Shown piece after piece: positions 15,464 to 23,900 of a stretch of DNA of 38,361 nucleotides (the stretch's first letter is position 1; each line of letters starts with the position of its first letter). The position numbers and the translations under genes were made by a program. This DNA is from Chloroflexota bacterium (GTDB taxonomy: Bacteria > Chloroflexota > Dehalococcoidia > Bin125). The notes beneath the pieces were generated by a model. That model had not been told where the DNA came from. It was given only the letters and a program-made list of their open reading frames with translations, and ran no database searches. Location: contig VXQT01000012.1 in NCBI GenBank assembly GCA_009838915.1, forward strand, positions 68,671-107,031, given 5' to 3'.

Positions 15464-15703
15464 CTTCGAGGCCGCTCGGAAACCCGCGCCGTACCGCAGC
15501 ATCAGCGCTCGCGCGCCGAACTCCGCTCAACCATCGGCTTTGCCACCCGAGTCATCCCGCGCCTCGGCCGATCGTTCGCGTCTCCATGACGTATTGGTGG
15601 GCGTAACGCTACCGAACTGCGAACTTTCTCATTGGAGGTTGATCTGTAGGTGCAGACAGCGCGCGAGCCGTCCTACCGCGGCAACATCCAGCCGTACGTT
15701 GGA
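15464..15703. other. Convergent gap and probable left border of the accessory region
   Basis: This gap lies between the SDR stop on the plus strand and the Res stop on the minus strand. I see no gene, tRNA or clear terminator in it. It separates the compact metabolic half from the defence-rich half. No attachment-site repeat could be recognised by eye. Confidence 0.4.
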
Positions 15704-18529
15704 TCAGCCGACGGTGCCGACGCCCGCGTGCCCTCCGTGCTTCCCCAGAATCTGCCTTACGGCTCCAGGCTCCGTGGACTCATCAACCAGCCACCTCCCA
15801 AAGCCGCCATGTTGATTGACCGCCTTCGCCCACTGCTCTAAGGCATGCCGTTTGGTCCGGCTCTGCTGGCCTGGTTGCCCCTTAACCTCCAGGACCAACA
15901 TGTCGCCCGACTTGAGACGCACGAGATAATCCGGGAAGTACTTCCTCACCACTCCCCTGTACACGTAGAGCACCTCGAATCCAAGGTGGTCGTTCTTGAC
16001 CCAGGCATCGACGTGGGGACTCTGGTCCAGCTCGAAAGCCTCAGTGGCTTCCCACGTCCCGTCGTAGACGCATAGGTTGATGTGGCTGCGCTCAGCAGGG
16101 TGGCATGGCTTGCTCGTGTACCAGGTCGGCATGTCGCTGGTCGTGCGGATTGGTTGCGCCTGGTCGAAGACAGGCTCCAGTTTCTCGGAGTTCTCAACCT
16201 GCACAGCATCGAAGACATGCTGGACGACCTTCGTCATGTTCAGGGTGATCACGAGCCGGCGGGCGGTTCCATCCTGATAGAAGAGCGGAGGTGTGATGCG
16301 CAGCCTGTCTGACACCACAAACTGCTCAACGAGTTTCACGAGCTGAGCAATGAGCGACTCCCTGCTTCCCGACCACGGGGCCTTCATCTGATCGAAGACG
16401 CGCTTCGCTGTCTCGAACACGATCCTCTGCGTGCGGTATTCGCGAGCAAGCGCTTCGAGATCGATGCTCTGGACTCTGGAGAGATCCGGCTTGCCATCTA
16501 CGATCGGCGCGAGTTCGGCTATCTGCAAGGTCTCAGCGGCATTGAGCTCCAAGGGCTCCAAGCGTTCAAGGCTCAGTGTCAATCGAGGGCGATAGACATG
16601 CTCAATGCGAATGATGTTGGGCCAAGAGATGGCGAAGGCCGCCTTTTGCGCCACCGGCTCGATCAGCGACTTAGGAGCAGGCGGCTTGGGCGTTACTCGC
16701 TCATCCGACTCGTGGGGTAGGAATGTGAACGGGACTCCGAAGATGTTCACGTACTCGGGTTCGAACATGCCAGTCTCGTCGTTTACGTCGTACGACGTGC
16801 GTCGGAGGCCGCGCCCGACGACTTGCTCGCACAGCAGCTGACTGCTGAACGCTCGCAGCCCCATGATGTGGGTCACGGTCTTGGCGTCCCAACCCTCTGA
16901 GAGCATTCCGACCGAAATGACGTTTTGAATCCGCTCCCCTGGCTGCCCGGGGCGTCCGACAGTGTCGACCTGCCTTCTGAGGTGCTCGGCTCTCTGTCCT
17001 GCGGTCATGTTGCGGCCAGTCCCCAGTGCATTAGCGCCGTGGGTGGCATCTTCTACCTCAAACCGAGTGATCGATTCATCGGCCAGCTCGGCCCTTTGAA
17101 GTACGCGAGAGTCGATGTGCAACGTGCGATCTGAATCGCAAAGCTCGCCAACCGGGATCATGTGGCTGTCGAAGGCGTGCTTCACTCGGGCTGCCGTCTC
17201 TGTGCGGTTGGCCACGGTGATCATCACTGGCGGCGTGTTGAGGCCGGCGCTTCGCCACTCGCGGGCCGCCTCCCTCCAGTCATATCCCAGCAGGTGGTAG
17301 CCGTTGATCACTAGATCGGGGAGCGGCTCGTCCTCTTTCGCTCTGCGGTTGAGATCGTCCCGCACCTCTGGGTCGTTGTAGATGTGGTAGAGGCGCGACC
17401 TGTAAGTCTTGGTGTCGGGAAGTGCATCGTCTCGAACAACCACACGTGGGGTCTTGACCAGCCCAGATTCAATTGCGTCATTCAGACCGAAATCGCTCAC
17501 GATCCAGTCGAACAGCGCCTCTTCAGAGCTCTTCTTGCCTGAAGGAGTGAAGGGAGTGGCCGAGAAGTCGTAGCAGTCGAGGATGCCGCGCGCGCGATGA
17601 ATCCGGTCCAGGCCGCCTACCCACTTGGTGGCCTCGTCAACGTCGGTCTTCGGCACTCCCTTGACCTTTGACTCGGTAGGCACGCGCCAAGCATGGTGTG
17701 CCTCATCGTTGATAACAAGGAGGTTGCGGGCTCTGGCCATCTCGCCAAGCACGCTGCGGACGTATGCTTCGTCACTCTTGGCGCCGCGCTTGTCAACACT
17801 CCGCTTCCGCCGGATCTGCTCTTCGGTCTCCCAATCGAGGGCATGCCAGTTACGGACGATTACCCGTCCTTGGCGAAGCTGTTCGAGCAGCGCTGGCGGA
17901 ACGACGCGGAAGGCCTCGTAGTAGTTCTCCGAGTGAGACGGTTCCAGAACAGCCAGACGGCTGCGGACCGTGAGGCCAGGAGCAACGATCAGCACATTCC
18001 TGGCAAAGCGTGTATCGGTCGGGAACGCTACCTTGTTCAATATCTGCCAAGCGCAGATCATGGCCATCACCACGGTCTTGCCGGTGCCCGTGGCCATCTT
18101 CGCGCACAGGCGCCGGAAATCGCCGCCGTCGTCAGGAATCTCGATGCCGACACGATCGCTGGGAAGGGACTCGGTTAGCCAAATCAGCGTCTCAGTGGCC
18201 TCCAGCTGACAGAAGAAGAACCTTCGCTGCTCGAATTCCTCACGGTCCGTCCAGTAGGCGAGAAGTCGTTTCGTGATCGCGGTGACACCGGGATATCCGG
18301 CCTCGCGCCACGCCTTCACACGTGGCCGAATCTGGTTGACCAGCGGAATCTCGACAAACGCACCTGGATCATCGAACGCTCTGGAATCTCCCGACGCGAT
18401 CAAGTAGCCCGCCGGCCTGCGGCCGGCCCGGCGGGAGAACGTGCGCCTCTCCCGGTTGTAGCTCCAATGCTCCCGAGGTTCCTCGTAGGGCCTGTTGATG
18501 ATGAGTTGGTCGATTGACGACTGTTCCAT
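15704..18529 (-). CDS. res: Type III-like restriction enzyme Res subunit (DEAD-box helicase plus PD-(D/E)XK nuclease)
   Basis: This 941-residue protein has SF2 helicase motifs: Walker A ATGTGKT (146-152), Walker B NDEAHHAW (274-281), FSATPF (motif III) and VVGRGLRRT (motif VI). Near the C-terminus FPDYLVRL and VLEVKGQ give a PD-(x)n-ExK nuclease centre. It resembles the large Res-like proteins that pair with a beta-class methyltransferase (the type sometimes annotated as BPTD_3080-family restriction endonuclease). It would translocate along or unwind unmodified DNA and cut it. The ATG at 18529 has GGAG inside the end of the PIN gene; the gap to that gene is 6 bases. It is the last gene of the mod-PIN-res operon. 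Confidence 0.9.
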   Translation of the reverse strand: MEQSSIDQLIINRPYEEPREHWSYNRERRTFSRRAGRRPAGYLIASGDSRAFDDPGAFVEIPLVNQIRPRVKAWREAGYPGVTAITKRLLAYWTDREEFEQRRFFFCQLEATETLIWLTESLPSDRVGIEIPDDGGDFRRLCAKMATGTGKTVVMAMICAWQILNKVAFPTDTRFARNVLIVAPGLTVRSRLAVLEPSHSENYYEAFRVVPPALLEQLRQGRVIVRNWHALDWETEEQIRRKRSVDKRGAKSDEAYVRSVLGEMARARNLLVINDEAHHAWRVPTESKVKGVPKTDVDEATKWVGGLDRIHRARGILDCYDFSATPFTPSGKKSSEEALFDWIVSDFGLNDAIESGLVKTPRVVVRDDALPDTKTYRSRLYHIYNDPEVRDDLNRRAKEDEPLPDLVINGYHLLGYDWREAAREWRSAGLNTPPVMITVANRTETAARVKHAFDSHMIPVGELCDSDRTLHIDSRVLQRAELADESITRFEVEDATHGANALGTGRNMTAGQRAEHLRRQVDTVGRPGQPGERIQNVISVGMLSEGWDAKTVTHIMGLRAFSSQLLCEQVVGRGLRRTSYDVNDETGMFEPEYVNIFGVPFTFLPHESDERVTPKPPAPKSLIEPVAQKAAFAISWPNIIRIEHVYRPRLTLSLERLEPLELNAAETLQIAELAPIVDGKPDLSRVQSIDLEALAREYRTQRIVFETAKRVFDQMKAPWSGSRESLIAQLVKLVEQFVVSDRLRITPPLFYQDGTARRLVITLNMTKVVQHVFDAVQVENSEKLEPVFDQAQPIRTTSDMPTWYTSKPCHPAERSHINLCVYDGTWEATEAFELDQSPHVDAWVKNDHLGFEVLYVYRGVVRKYFPDYLVRLKSGDMLVLEVKGQPGQQSRTKRHALEQWAKAVNQHGGFGRWLVDESTEPGAVRQILGKHGGHAGVGTVG

Positions 18530-18535
18530 CGCGGC

Positions 18536-18952
18536 CTAGCTCCGCTTCATCAGGACGGTAAAGCCCTCCTGCTCGAAGTTGTGGTCACTGGTCAGGACAT
18601 CCGTGATGCCTTCCTCTTCCATGACCCTCATTGAAACGCAGTCCTGGAGGCTGTATCCCTTGTCCAATCGGCGCTCGTAGAGGTCAAGACCGTCCAGCAG
18701 AGATTGGCGCGACTGGGGAACGACCGTGATCGCTCCACTGGTCAGCGCCTCGCGAACAGTCAGCGCGGCCCGGCGGCGCACCGCCTCGCCTGATTTGGAC
18801 AGGGCGGTCAGGAACTCGGCCAGAACCTCATCCGTCGTGACCATCGAAACATTGCCAAGCTGTGCGCGCGCAGTTTCGGCGGCTTGCCTCCATTGGTCGT
18901 TCTGCCTTGTCCGTGCGATGAAGTACGCAGTGTCTACGAATACGGCGGTCAT
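18536..18952 (-). CDS. PIN-domain ribonuclease (VapC-like toxin) inside the R-M operon
   Basis: This 138-residue protein begins MTAVFVDTAYFIA, the standard PIN N-terminus with the first acidic residue at D7. The remaining acidic positions are present: E42/E46 in TTDEVLAEFL, D104 in LQDCVSMRVM and D118/D123 in ITDVLTSDHNF. PIN enzymes are Mg-dependent RNases, most often the toxin of a toxin-antitoxin pair. No separate antitoxin gene is adjacent; its ATG overlaps the Mod stop by 4 bases (ATGA). The Mod protein ends in an antitoxin-like tail (see the mod entry). Its place between mod and res, with tight coupling on both sides, says it works as part of the R-M system, probably as a back-up or abortive effector; that role is inference. 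Confidence 0.87.
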   Translation of the reverse strand: MTAVFVDTAYFIARTRQNDQWRQAAETARAQLGNVSMVTTDEVLAEFLTALSKSGEAVRRRAALTVREALTSGAITVVPQSRQSLLDGLDLYERRLDKGYSLQDCVSMRVMEEEGITDVLTSDHNFEQEGFTVLMKRS

Positions 18953-21729
18953 CGCTTGTCCGCGTCGTAGACGTAGTGGTCCATGTTCTCAATGAAGTCA
19001 TCGGGGAGGTCATCCCACACCGATTGCGGCACATCGCCGAAATGATCGTCGATGATCTCCTCAAGCGACCGCCCCTTCTCGTTGGAGACGCTCGTCTCAC
19101 CTCGGACAACGTCCAACCCGACCACCTTGAGGCTCTCGATGCCCCGGTCGTCCACGATCTTGACCGCGACCCGCCGGTGCTCTCCGGGTTCGAAGGCCAG
19201 CGACCTAGTCCCCCGGTATGCCTCAATGAGCTCCTGGTCGATTTCAGCCTTGAGGTTCCGCGCGAGGCGCGCCCAGCCGTCGTTCGAGCCAGCCATTGGA
19301 AAGAAGACCTGGCGCGGGTACAGGCTACGTCCGTCGTAGTCCGTGTCGAGCATCCACATGGCGATCTTTTCCGCGCCGCCTGACTCCACGTTCCCCGTCT
19401 TGGTGTTGTAGTAGTCGAAACCGTGAACGTTGACGCGATACTTGCCTGCCTCGTCCCCGTCGGAGATCGCCTCGACTAGCACGTCCGGTTGACCGATGAG
19501 CCAGAAGCTCTCGTTGCTGGCACGCTTGCGTTTCAGGTCTTCCGTCAGCAAGTCGGCGTTCATCTGCGCCTTGAGCAACGTCACACCCGGCCAGTTGGTC
19601 TCATCAATGTCTTTGGCCGCCTCCGGGTCAAACTGGAATGCAGCGAAGACAAGGACCCGCGGTGTGGGTAGCAGCGTCTGCGCCTCCTCAAGAGCCTGGT
19701 TGACCTGGCGCTGCTCCAGGGGCGCGTGATCCGGCCCGAAGGAGACCACTACTCTCTGCGCCTCATAGGCTGCGCCTGTTTCCCTAAAGGCGCTTTCGCC
19801 ATCGTCGTTGGGACGGCTCTCTCCGTCTGCATGCAACCAACGACAGGCGGGAAGGGGCTCCAGACGAGCGAAGTGGATGAACTGTCCCGCCTTGCCCCGA
19901 ATACCAGTCTTTAGGAGTTCATCCCTCCAGTCTGTCTGTCGTAGCGTCTCGCCGGCGCGAGCGACCGAGGCATCAGCGGGCGCTGGTTCAGGCTCGGCCG
20001 CCTCGTCAACCGGCTTGACTGCGGGCGCCGGCACAGCTTCCACGCTGAAAGGGCCGCTAACTCGTCTCTTGTCCGTGTCCTTGAGTGGCTGGTCGTAGAG
20101 GGTCAAAATCTCCGCGTGACGTGAGATGGCAGATTCTACTTCAGCCTGTGTCATGCCTTTCCGAATATCGGGATTATTGGCGACTGATTTCAGAGTCACT
20201 CGCGGCACCGACTTGTGTCTGAATCCGCTGCCGATCCCTTCGTTCGGATGCGCCAACTGGAAGTAGTCGTACGTGCCGGTCATCAGCCTGTGTTTCGCGA
20301 GAAAAATCGAGACGCGGGAGGTGTCACAGGCAATCCAGCGCCGACCCCAATGCTCGGCGACGTAGGCAGTAGTTCCAGATCCACATGTCGGGTCGAATAC
20401 AAGGTCTCCGGGATCAGTTGTCATTAGAATACACCGAGCAACAACACTCTCGTTTGTCTCGACGACGTATCTTTTGCGCTGCGCCGGCGCCGTGTCATGC
20501 CAAGGATGCGTGAGTTTACGATAGGGGAAGTCGTCGTGATAGCTCACGAATCTTGGGGAGTCTCCTTCGACATACAGCCGCTTCGACGATGCCAACACAT
20601 GCATTTTCTCCTCAGAGGTTATCCAGCATTGGCCAGGCGATGGACGATACTCACGACCCTCAAACTCAAATGGGTAGACGTTGGCTCGGCTAAAGGACGG
20701 AGCCCACTGAGAGACAGTCCCGAATAGCCTGCAGTCCGATGGAATCAGGCTGAGGTCGTTTCTTTCTTCTGGCGTCAGGCGCCTGAACTCACCGTTTTCC
20801 TGGAGCACACCAGTCCACCGCCCTCGCGTGTCCGGCTCAGTCTCGACATATAGCTGGTTGTACTTCACTTTGCTTTTGTCTTTGGCGTACCACACCAGGT
20901 AGTCACCCATGCTCTCAAGCGTTTTACCTCCGAGCGGCATGAGCTTCTTACGAAACGAAATCTGTGCGATGAAGTTGTCCCTGTCGAATATCTCGTCCAT
21001 TACGTTGCGAACAAGGTGAACTTTCTCTTCATTGATCTGCACGAAGACGCTGCCAGAGTCGGTGAGCATTTCACGGCCCAGGAGTAGCCTATCCCGCAGA
21101 TAAGCCAGGTAAGAGTGTATGTCGAGTTCCCACGTGTCTCGATAGGCTTTGATCGTCTCGGGTTCCTGGCTAAGGTCCTCATCTTTGTCGTCACCAACCG
21201 TCCGCCGGTTGACGAACGGCTGGAAGTTGGACCCGTAGCTGATCGCGTACGGCGGGTCGATGTAAATCATCTGCGCTCTACCCGCCATGCCCTCCTTTTC
21301 CAGCAGGCTATTCATGACCAGGAGGCTGTCGCCCGCCACTAGGCGGTTTGTCCAGTTGTGTCGGTGCTGGTAGAACTCAATAGCACTGCGGATGGGCGGG
21401 TTCTCTTCTTGCGTCTCAAACAGTCGGGGCTGCAGCTCTGGCCCGTTCCCGTTGCGTCGGCGCGTTGCCTCCACGATGGTCCGAGGATCGATGCGCTCGT
21501 GTACATGGAGCGAGACTGTGGGCACTTCGAAGGAAGTGTGCTCCGCCTTGCCCGCCCACTCGAGCTGCGGATCCAGGTGAGGGTCGTACGCGTAGGTCGT
21601 TCGGCCGCCGTCCTTGTCGGTCTCCGGCGTAACGAGGCCAACTGGCGGATTGTTCAACCTGTCCTTGTCCCGGTGGTCATAGGACTCGATTGGACGCTTG
21701 CCTCGGCGTGATCCCCTCCGAGCGGGCAT
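18949..21729 (-). CDS. mod: Type III-like DNA adenine methyltransferase Mod with antitoxin-like C-terminal tail
   Basis: This 926-residue methyltransferase has motif IV DPPY (158-161) before the AdoMet-binding FDPTCGSGTT (about 445-454), the order of beta-class amino-methyltransferases such as type III Mod. DPPY points to N6-adenine methylation. The middle region (about 260-440) should hold target recognition. After a long C-terminal extension, the last 39 or so residues read like a small PIN-partner antitoxin: EEIIDDHF, VPQSVWDDLP, then NMDHYVYD and a basic end. I recall such V-W-x-x-L-P ... DHYxY endings from small proteins encoded directly upstream of PIN toxins; here the PIN gene follows at once with an ATGA overlap. 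The start is the ATG at 21729 with GGAG upstream. Methyltransferase call is firm; the tail call is inference. Confidence 0.9.
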   Translation of the reverse strand: MPARRGSRRGKRPIESYDHRDKDRLNNPPVGLVTPETDKDGGRTTYAYDPHLDPQLEWAGKAEHTSFEVPTVSLHVHERIDPRTIVEATRRRNGNGPELQPRLFETQEENPPIRSAIEFYQHRHNWTNRLVAGDSLLVMNSLLEKEGMAGRAQMIYIDPPYAISYGSNFQPFVNRRTVGDDKDEDLSQEPETIKAYRDTWELDIHSYLAYLRDRLLLGREMLTDSGSVFVQINEEKVHLVRNVMDEIFDRDNFIAQISFRKKLMPLGGKTLESMGDYLVWYAKDKSKVKYNQLYVETEPDTRGRWTGVLQENGEFRRLTPEERNDLSLIPSDCRLFGTVSQWAPSFSRANVYPFEFEGREYRPSPGQCWITSEEKMHVLASSKRLYVEGDSPRFVSYHDDFPYRKLTHPWHDTAPAQRKRYVVETNESVVARCILMTTDPGDLVFDPTCGSGTTAYVAEHWGRRWIACDTSRVSIFLAKHRLMTGTYDYFQLAHPNEGIGSGFRHKSVPRVTLKSVANNPDIRKGMTQAEVESAISRHAEILTLYDQPLKDTDKRRVSGPFSVEAVPAPAVKPVDEAAEPEPAPADASVARAGETLRQTDWRDELLKTGIRGKAGQFIHFARLEPLPACRWLHADGESRPNDDGESAFRETGAAYEAQRVVVSFGPDHAPLEQRQVNQALEEAQTLLPTPRVLVFAAFQFDPEAAKDIDETNWPGVTLLKAQMNADLLTEDLKRKRASNESFWLIGQPDVLVEAISDGDEAGKYRVNVHGFDYYNTKTGNVESGGAEKIAMWMLDTDYDGRSLYPRQVFFPMAGSNDGWARLARNLKAEIDQELIEAYRGTRSLAFEPGEHRRVAVKIVDDRGIESLKVVGLDVVRGETSVSNEKGRSLEEIIDDHFGDVPQSVWDDLPDDFIENMDHYVYDADKR

Positions 21730-22040
21730 GTCAACACTCCAGTCCTCTGAGCGAGGATTCCGTCAGGCCATCTTACCCCGTGCCCACGGTCCCTTCCAAT
21801 CGGCGCCAAGTGGTCGGACTGGCTCGGGTCGGCTGCTTGCCGCCAACCAGCTGGATTCACTTGGAGAACGTGCCCTGGTGGCAAATGCCCTTCACCACCG
21901 CTCTCAGCAGCGAGCAACCGGGTAGATGTGCAAGGCATCCCTAGGCTGTGCCATGGGTCCGATACCGAGGTCGGCCTAACTCAGAGGGCTGAACGCCGCA
22001 CGGACTTGCCTCTGGCCCTCGTCGGCCGACTCGTACTGCC
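21730..22040. other. Gap upstream of mod, probable promoter region
   Basis: This 311-base gap lies between the HEPN-like gene (ending at 22041, minus) and mod (starting at 21729, minus). I see no credible gene. It should hold the promoter of the mod-PIN-res operon on the minus strand; I could not fix -35 and -10 boxes with confidence. Confidence 0.35.
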
Positions 22041-23327
22041 CTACTCCAGTATCAGCCGATTGAAGTGCTCCTGTAGTTGCTGCCCGGTGGTGAAGGTCTG
22101 CACGTTCTCGTCTGTGAGCAGCTGTGCGATGGTCTCAATCGCGATCGTCATCGCCAGGTCTTGATCGTCCTCGGTTACCTCGAATCTCCCGTCGTGAACC
22201 AGCTTCGAACGCAGCCCGTAAAGTCTCCTGACATCCCTTGAGATCTTCTGGCGGGAAACAGCGTCCCGGCCTAATGTGCGGGCCACCAGCAGCGAGAGAC
22301 GAAAGCTGAGCTCGCGATCGCTCCCGGACAGCAGCAGGGACTCGAGCGCGACGACAGAGAACAGGAACTTGTCCTCGAAGCTCTCCGACTCTGCCGCTCT
22401 GCCGGCCCATCGCACCGCTCTGATCAGCGAGTTCTCCACTTCGTTCGGTGCGTGCTGAGCCAGGAGCTCATCGATGCGCCGGATCACGTCGGCGCCGGGT
22501 CCAGCGACCTCTCGCAGCTTGTCGAACGAGTATGTCCAGGGATGGCGGGCCGCCGAATCAGTTGTGTAGGAGCCGTCCTTGGCGATCGAGACTTGCGCCC
22601 CAGAGCCTCCGGCGGTCCTGCCGGGAGCCATACGCAGGTGGCCGCGGTTGTATGGAATCAACTCCCCGACGAAGTTCAGGCAGTCCAGCGTCTGCTGAAC
22701 GTCACGTTCCGCGAGCGAGCGTGCCGCGCCTGCGTCCCTGGCCTCCACGCATTGGATCGCGATCACGCGGCCGAGCAGTTGGGCGGACTCGCGTTCGTCG
22801 AGGTTCTCGAGTTTCTCGGAGACCTGGACCTGGTGCTTCGTCCGAACGATGTCCCTCAGCAAGTCGATGTGAAGCGGGCCGACAACGCAGAACGTCGTCC
22901 GCCCGAATCCGGCAGGCAGGCTGTGAATCTCTGGGCCGGTGATTTCAATCCAACACTCATAGCTCTGCGGCTCAGCCTCGAGAAACGAACGCAGGTCGGC
23001 GATCGCGGCGTCGAGTCGGCCTTCGTGTTCAGCTTCTTCTGGAGCGGTCGTGTCGACGACCGCGAAGATCGCGTCCTTGAGGGCGGAGTCCAGCGCCTTC
23101 TCCGAGAGGTCATCGAGTGGCGTGAGTTTTCGCTGGGCATCTCTCAGAAGTCGCCGGAACCGGATCGCTTCATCGTGGGAGAGGCGCAAGTATCTCTCTC
23201 GACGTATCCAGAGCACCGGCAAGTCCGCAGACATGGCATCGCTTCCGCGGACGATTCCAGACAGGAACTCCTCCAGGTACTCCCGAATGAATGTCAGGTC
23301 TCGCGAGCCCTTCTTGCGCTTCGGCAT
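22041..23327 (-). CDS. HEPN-motif protein (Apea-like), paralogue A
   Basis: This 428-residue protein ends in an all-helical region with a HEPN RNase-like motif, R-x4-H in RSKLVHDG (R373-H378), preceded by FSVVALESLLL and followed by RFEVTEDD. This is the pattern of Apea-like HEPN domains, often found in defence genes as metal-independent RNases or RNA binders. The N-terminal 280 residues are not recognised; they hold a well-kept block SEKALDSALKDAIF (75-88). A second gene at 28900-30186 encodes a protein of the same length (428 aa), colinear and roughly two-fifths identical by eye. It lies upstream of, and in the same direction as, mod-PIN-res. An effector role is inference. Confidence 0.8.
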   Translation of the reverse strand: MPKRKKGSRDLTFIREYLEEFLSGIVRGSDAMSADLPVLWIRRERYLRLSHDEAIRFRRLLRDAQRKLTPLDDLSEKALDSALKDAIFAVVDTTAPEEAEHEGRLDAAIADLRSFLEAEPQSYECWIEITGPEIHSLPAGFGRTTFCVVGPLHIDLLRDIVRTKHQVQVSEKLENLDERESAQLLGRVIAIQCVEARDAGAARSLAERDVQQTLDCLNFVGELIPYNRGHLRMAPGRTAGGSGAQVSIAKDGSYTTDSAARHPWTYSFDKLREVAGPGADVIRRIDELLAQHAPNEVENSLIRAVRWAGRAAESESFEDKFLFSVVALESLLLSGSDRELSFRLSLLVARTLGRDAVSRQKISRDVRRLYGLRSKLVHDGRFEVTEDDQDLAMTIAIETIAQLLTDENVQTFTTGQQLQEHFNRLILE

Positions 23328-23900
23328 CCTTGCTCCTTCGTCTCTTTCCGCATCGTCGCCTGGTTCCGGGGCAACCGGGTACGTTTCGCTCCACCTGACT
23401 CTGGCCGGCAGTCCTGGAACCTAGTGAGCCAATCGCCGACACGCCTGCCAGAGCGACTTGCCGCTTGTCAGGGCAACGACACATCCGTTGGTGGTTGACG
23501 CCCTCTTGGATCAGAAGATGCCCCGGAGGATCCTTACAATCCTCGAGATTTCGCGCCTGCTGCTGTCCGTTCTGGTGGGTCGTGGTCCCCGCACTCATCA
23601 TCAGCGACCTGCAGGTCCGAACACAAGCCGCTGTCTCTCGCCCGCCGACGCCGAGTCCTGCCGCTCAGTGAAGTGCTCGACACCATCATCGATGATCTCG
23701 TCAATGCGAGGGTCAGCATCCGTGTACAGATACCCCCCCCGTGGCGCCCAGATGTGCCAATCCGCTCTTGCCAGCGGGCGCTCATTGCGCCCATCCAGGC
23801 CACTTTGCTGGTCAACGACCAAAAGACGATGTCGGTTGCGCTCCAACCGCATCAAGTCCGGCCGCCTTGCCCTCAGCAGCCTTCGCGTAGAAGATGAAGA
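23328..23900. other. Gene-poor gap with possible decayed coding sequence
   Basis: About 570 bases lie between the start of HEPN paralogue A (minus) and the hypothetical gene on the plus strand. Short open frames exist on both strands. The plus-strand frame around 23661-23897 (LPLSEVLDTIIDDLV region) looks mildly protein-like, and so does the minus-strand frame 23601-23855, but both cannot be real and neither has a ribosome site. I see no intact gene here. The minus-strand promoter for the HEPN gene should lie near 23330-23400. Confidence 0.3.

Noticed and set aside
15464-15703. A tRNA or attachment site at the island border
   Set aside because: No cloverleaf or direct repeat could be seen by eye in this gap.
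22452-23498. Plus-strand frame of 348 codons
   Set aside because: It is antisense to HEPN paralogue A, whose reality is confirmed by the colinear paralogue on the same strand.
23601-23897. Small genes on either strand in the gap before the tail-anchored protein
   Set aside because: The two frames overlap in opposite directions, both are short and neither has a ribosome site.
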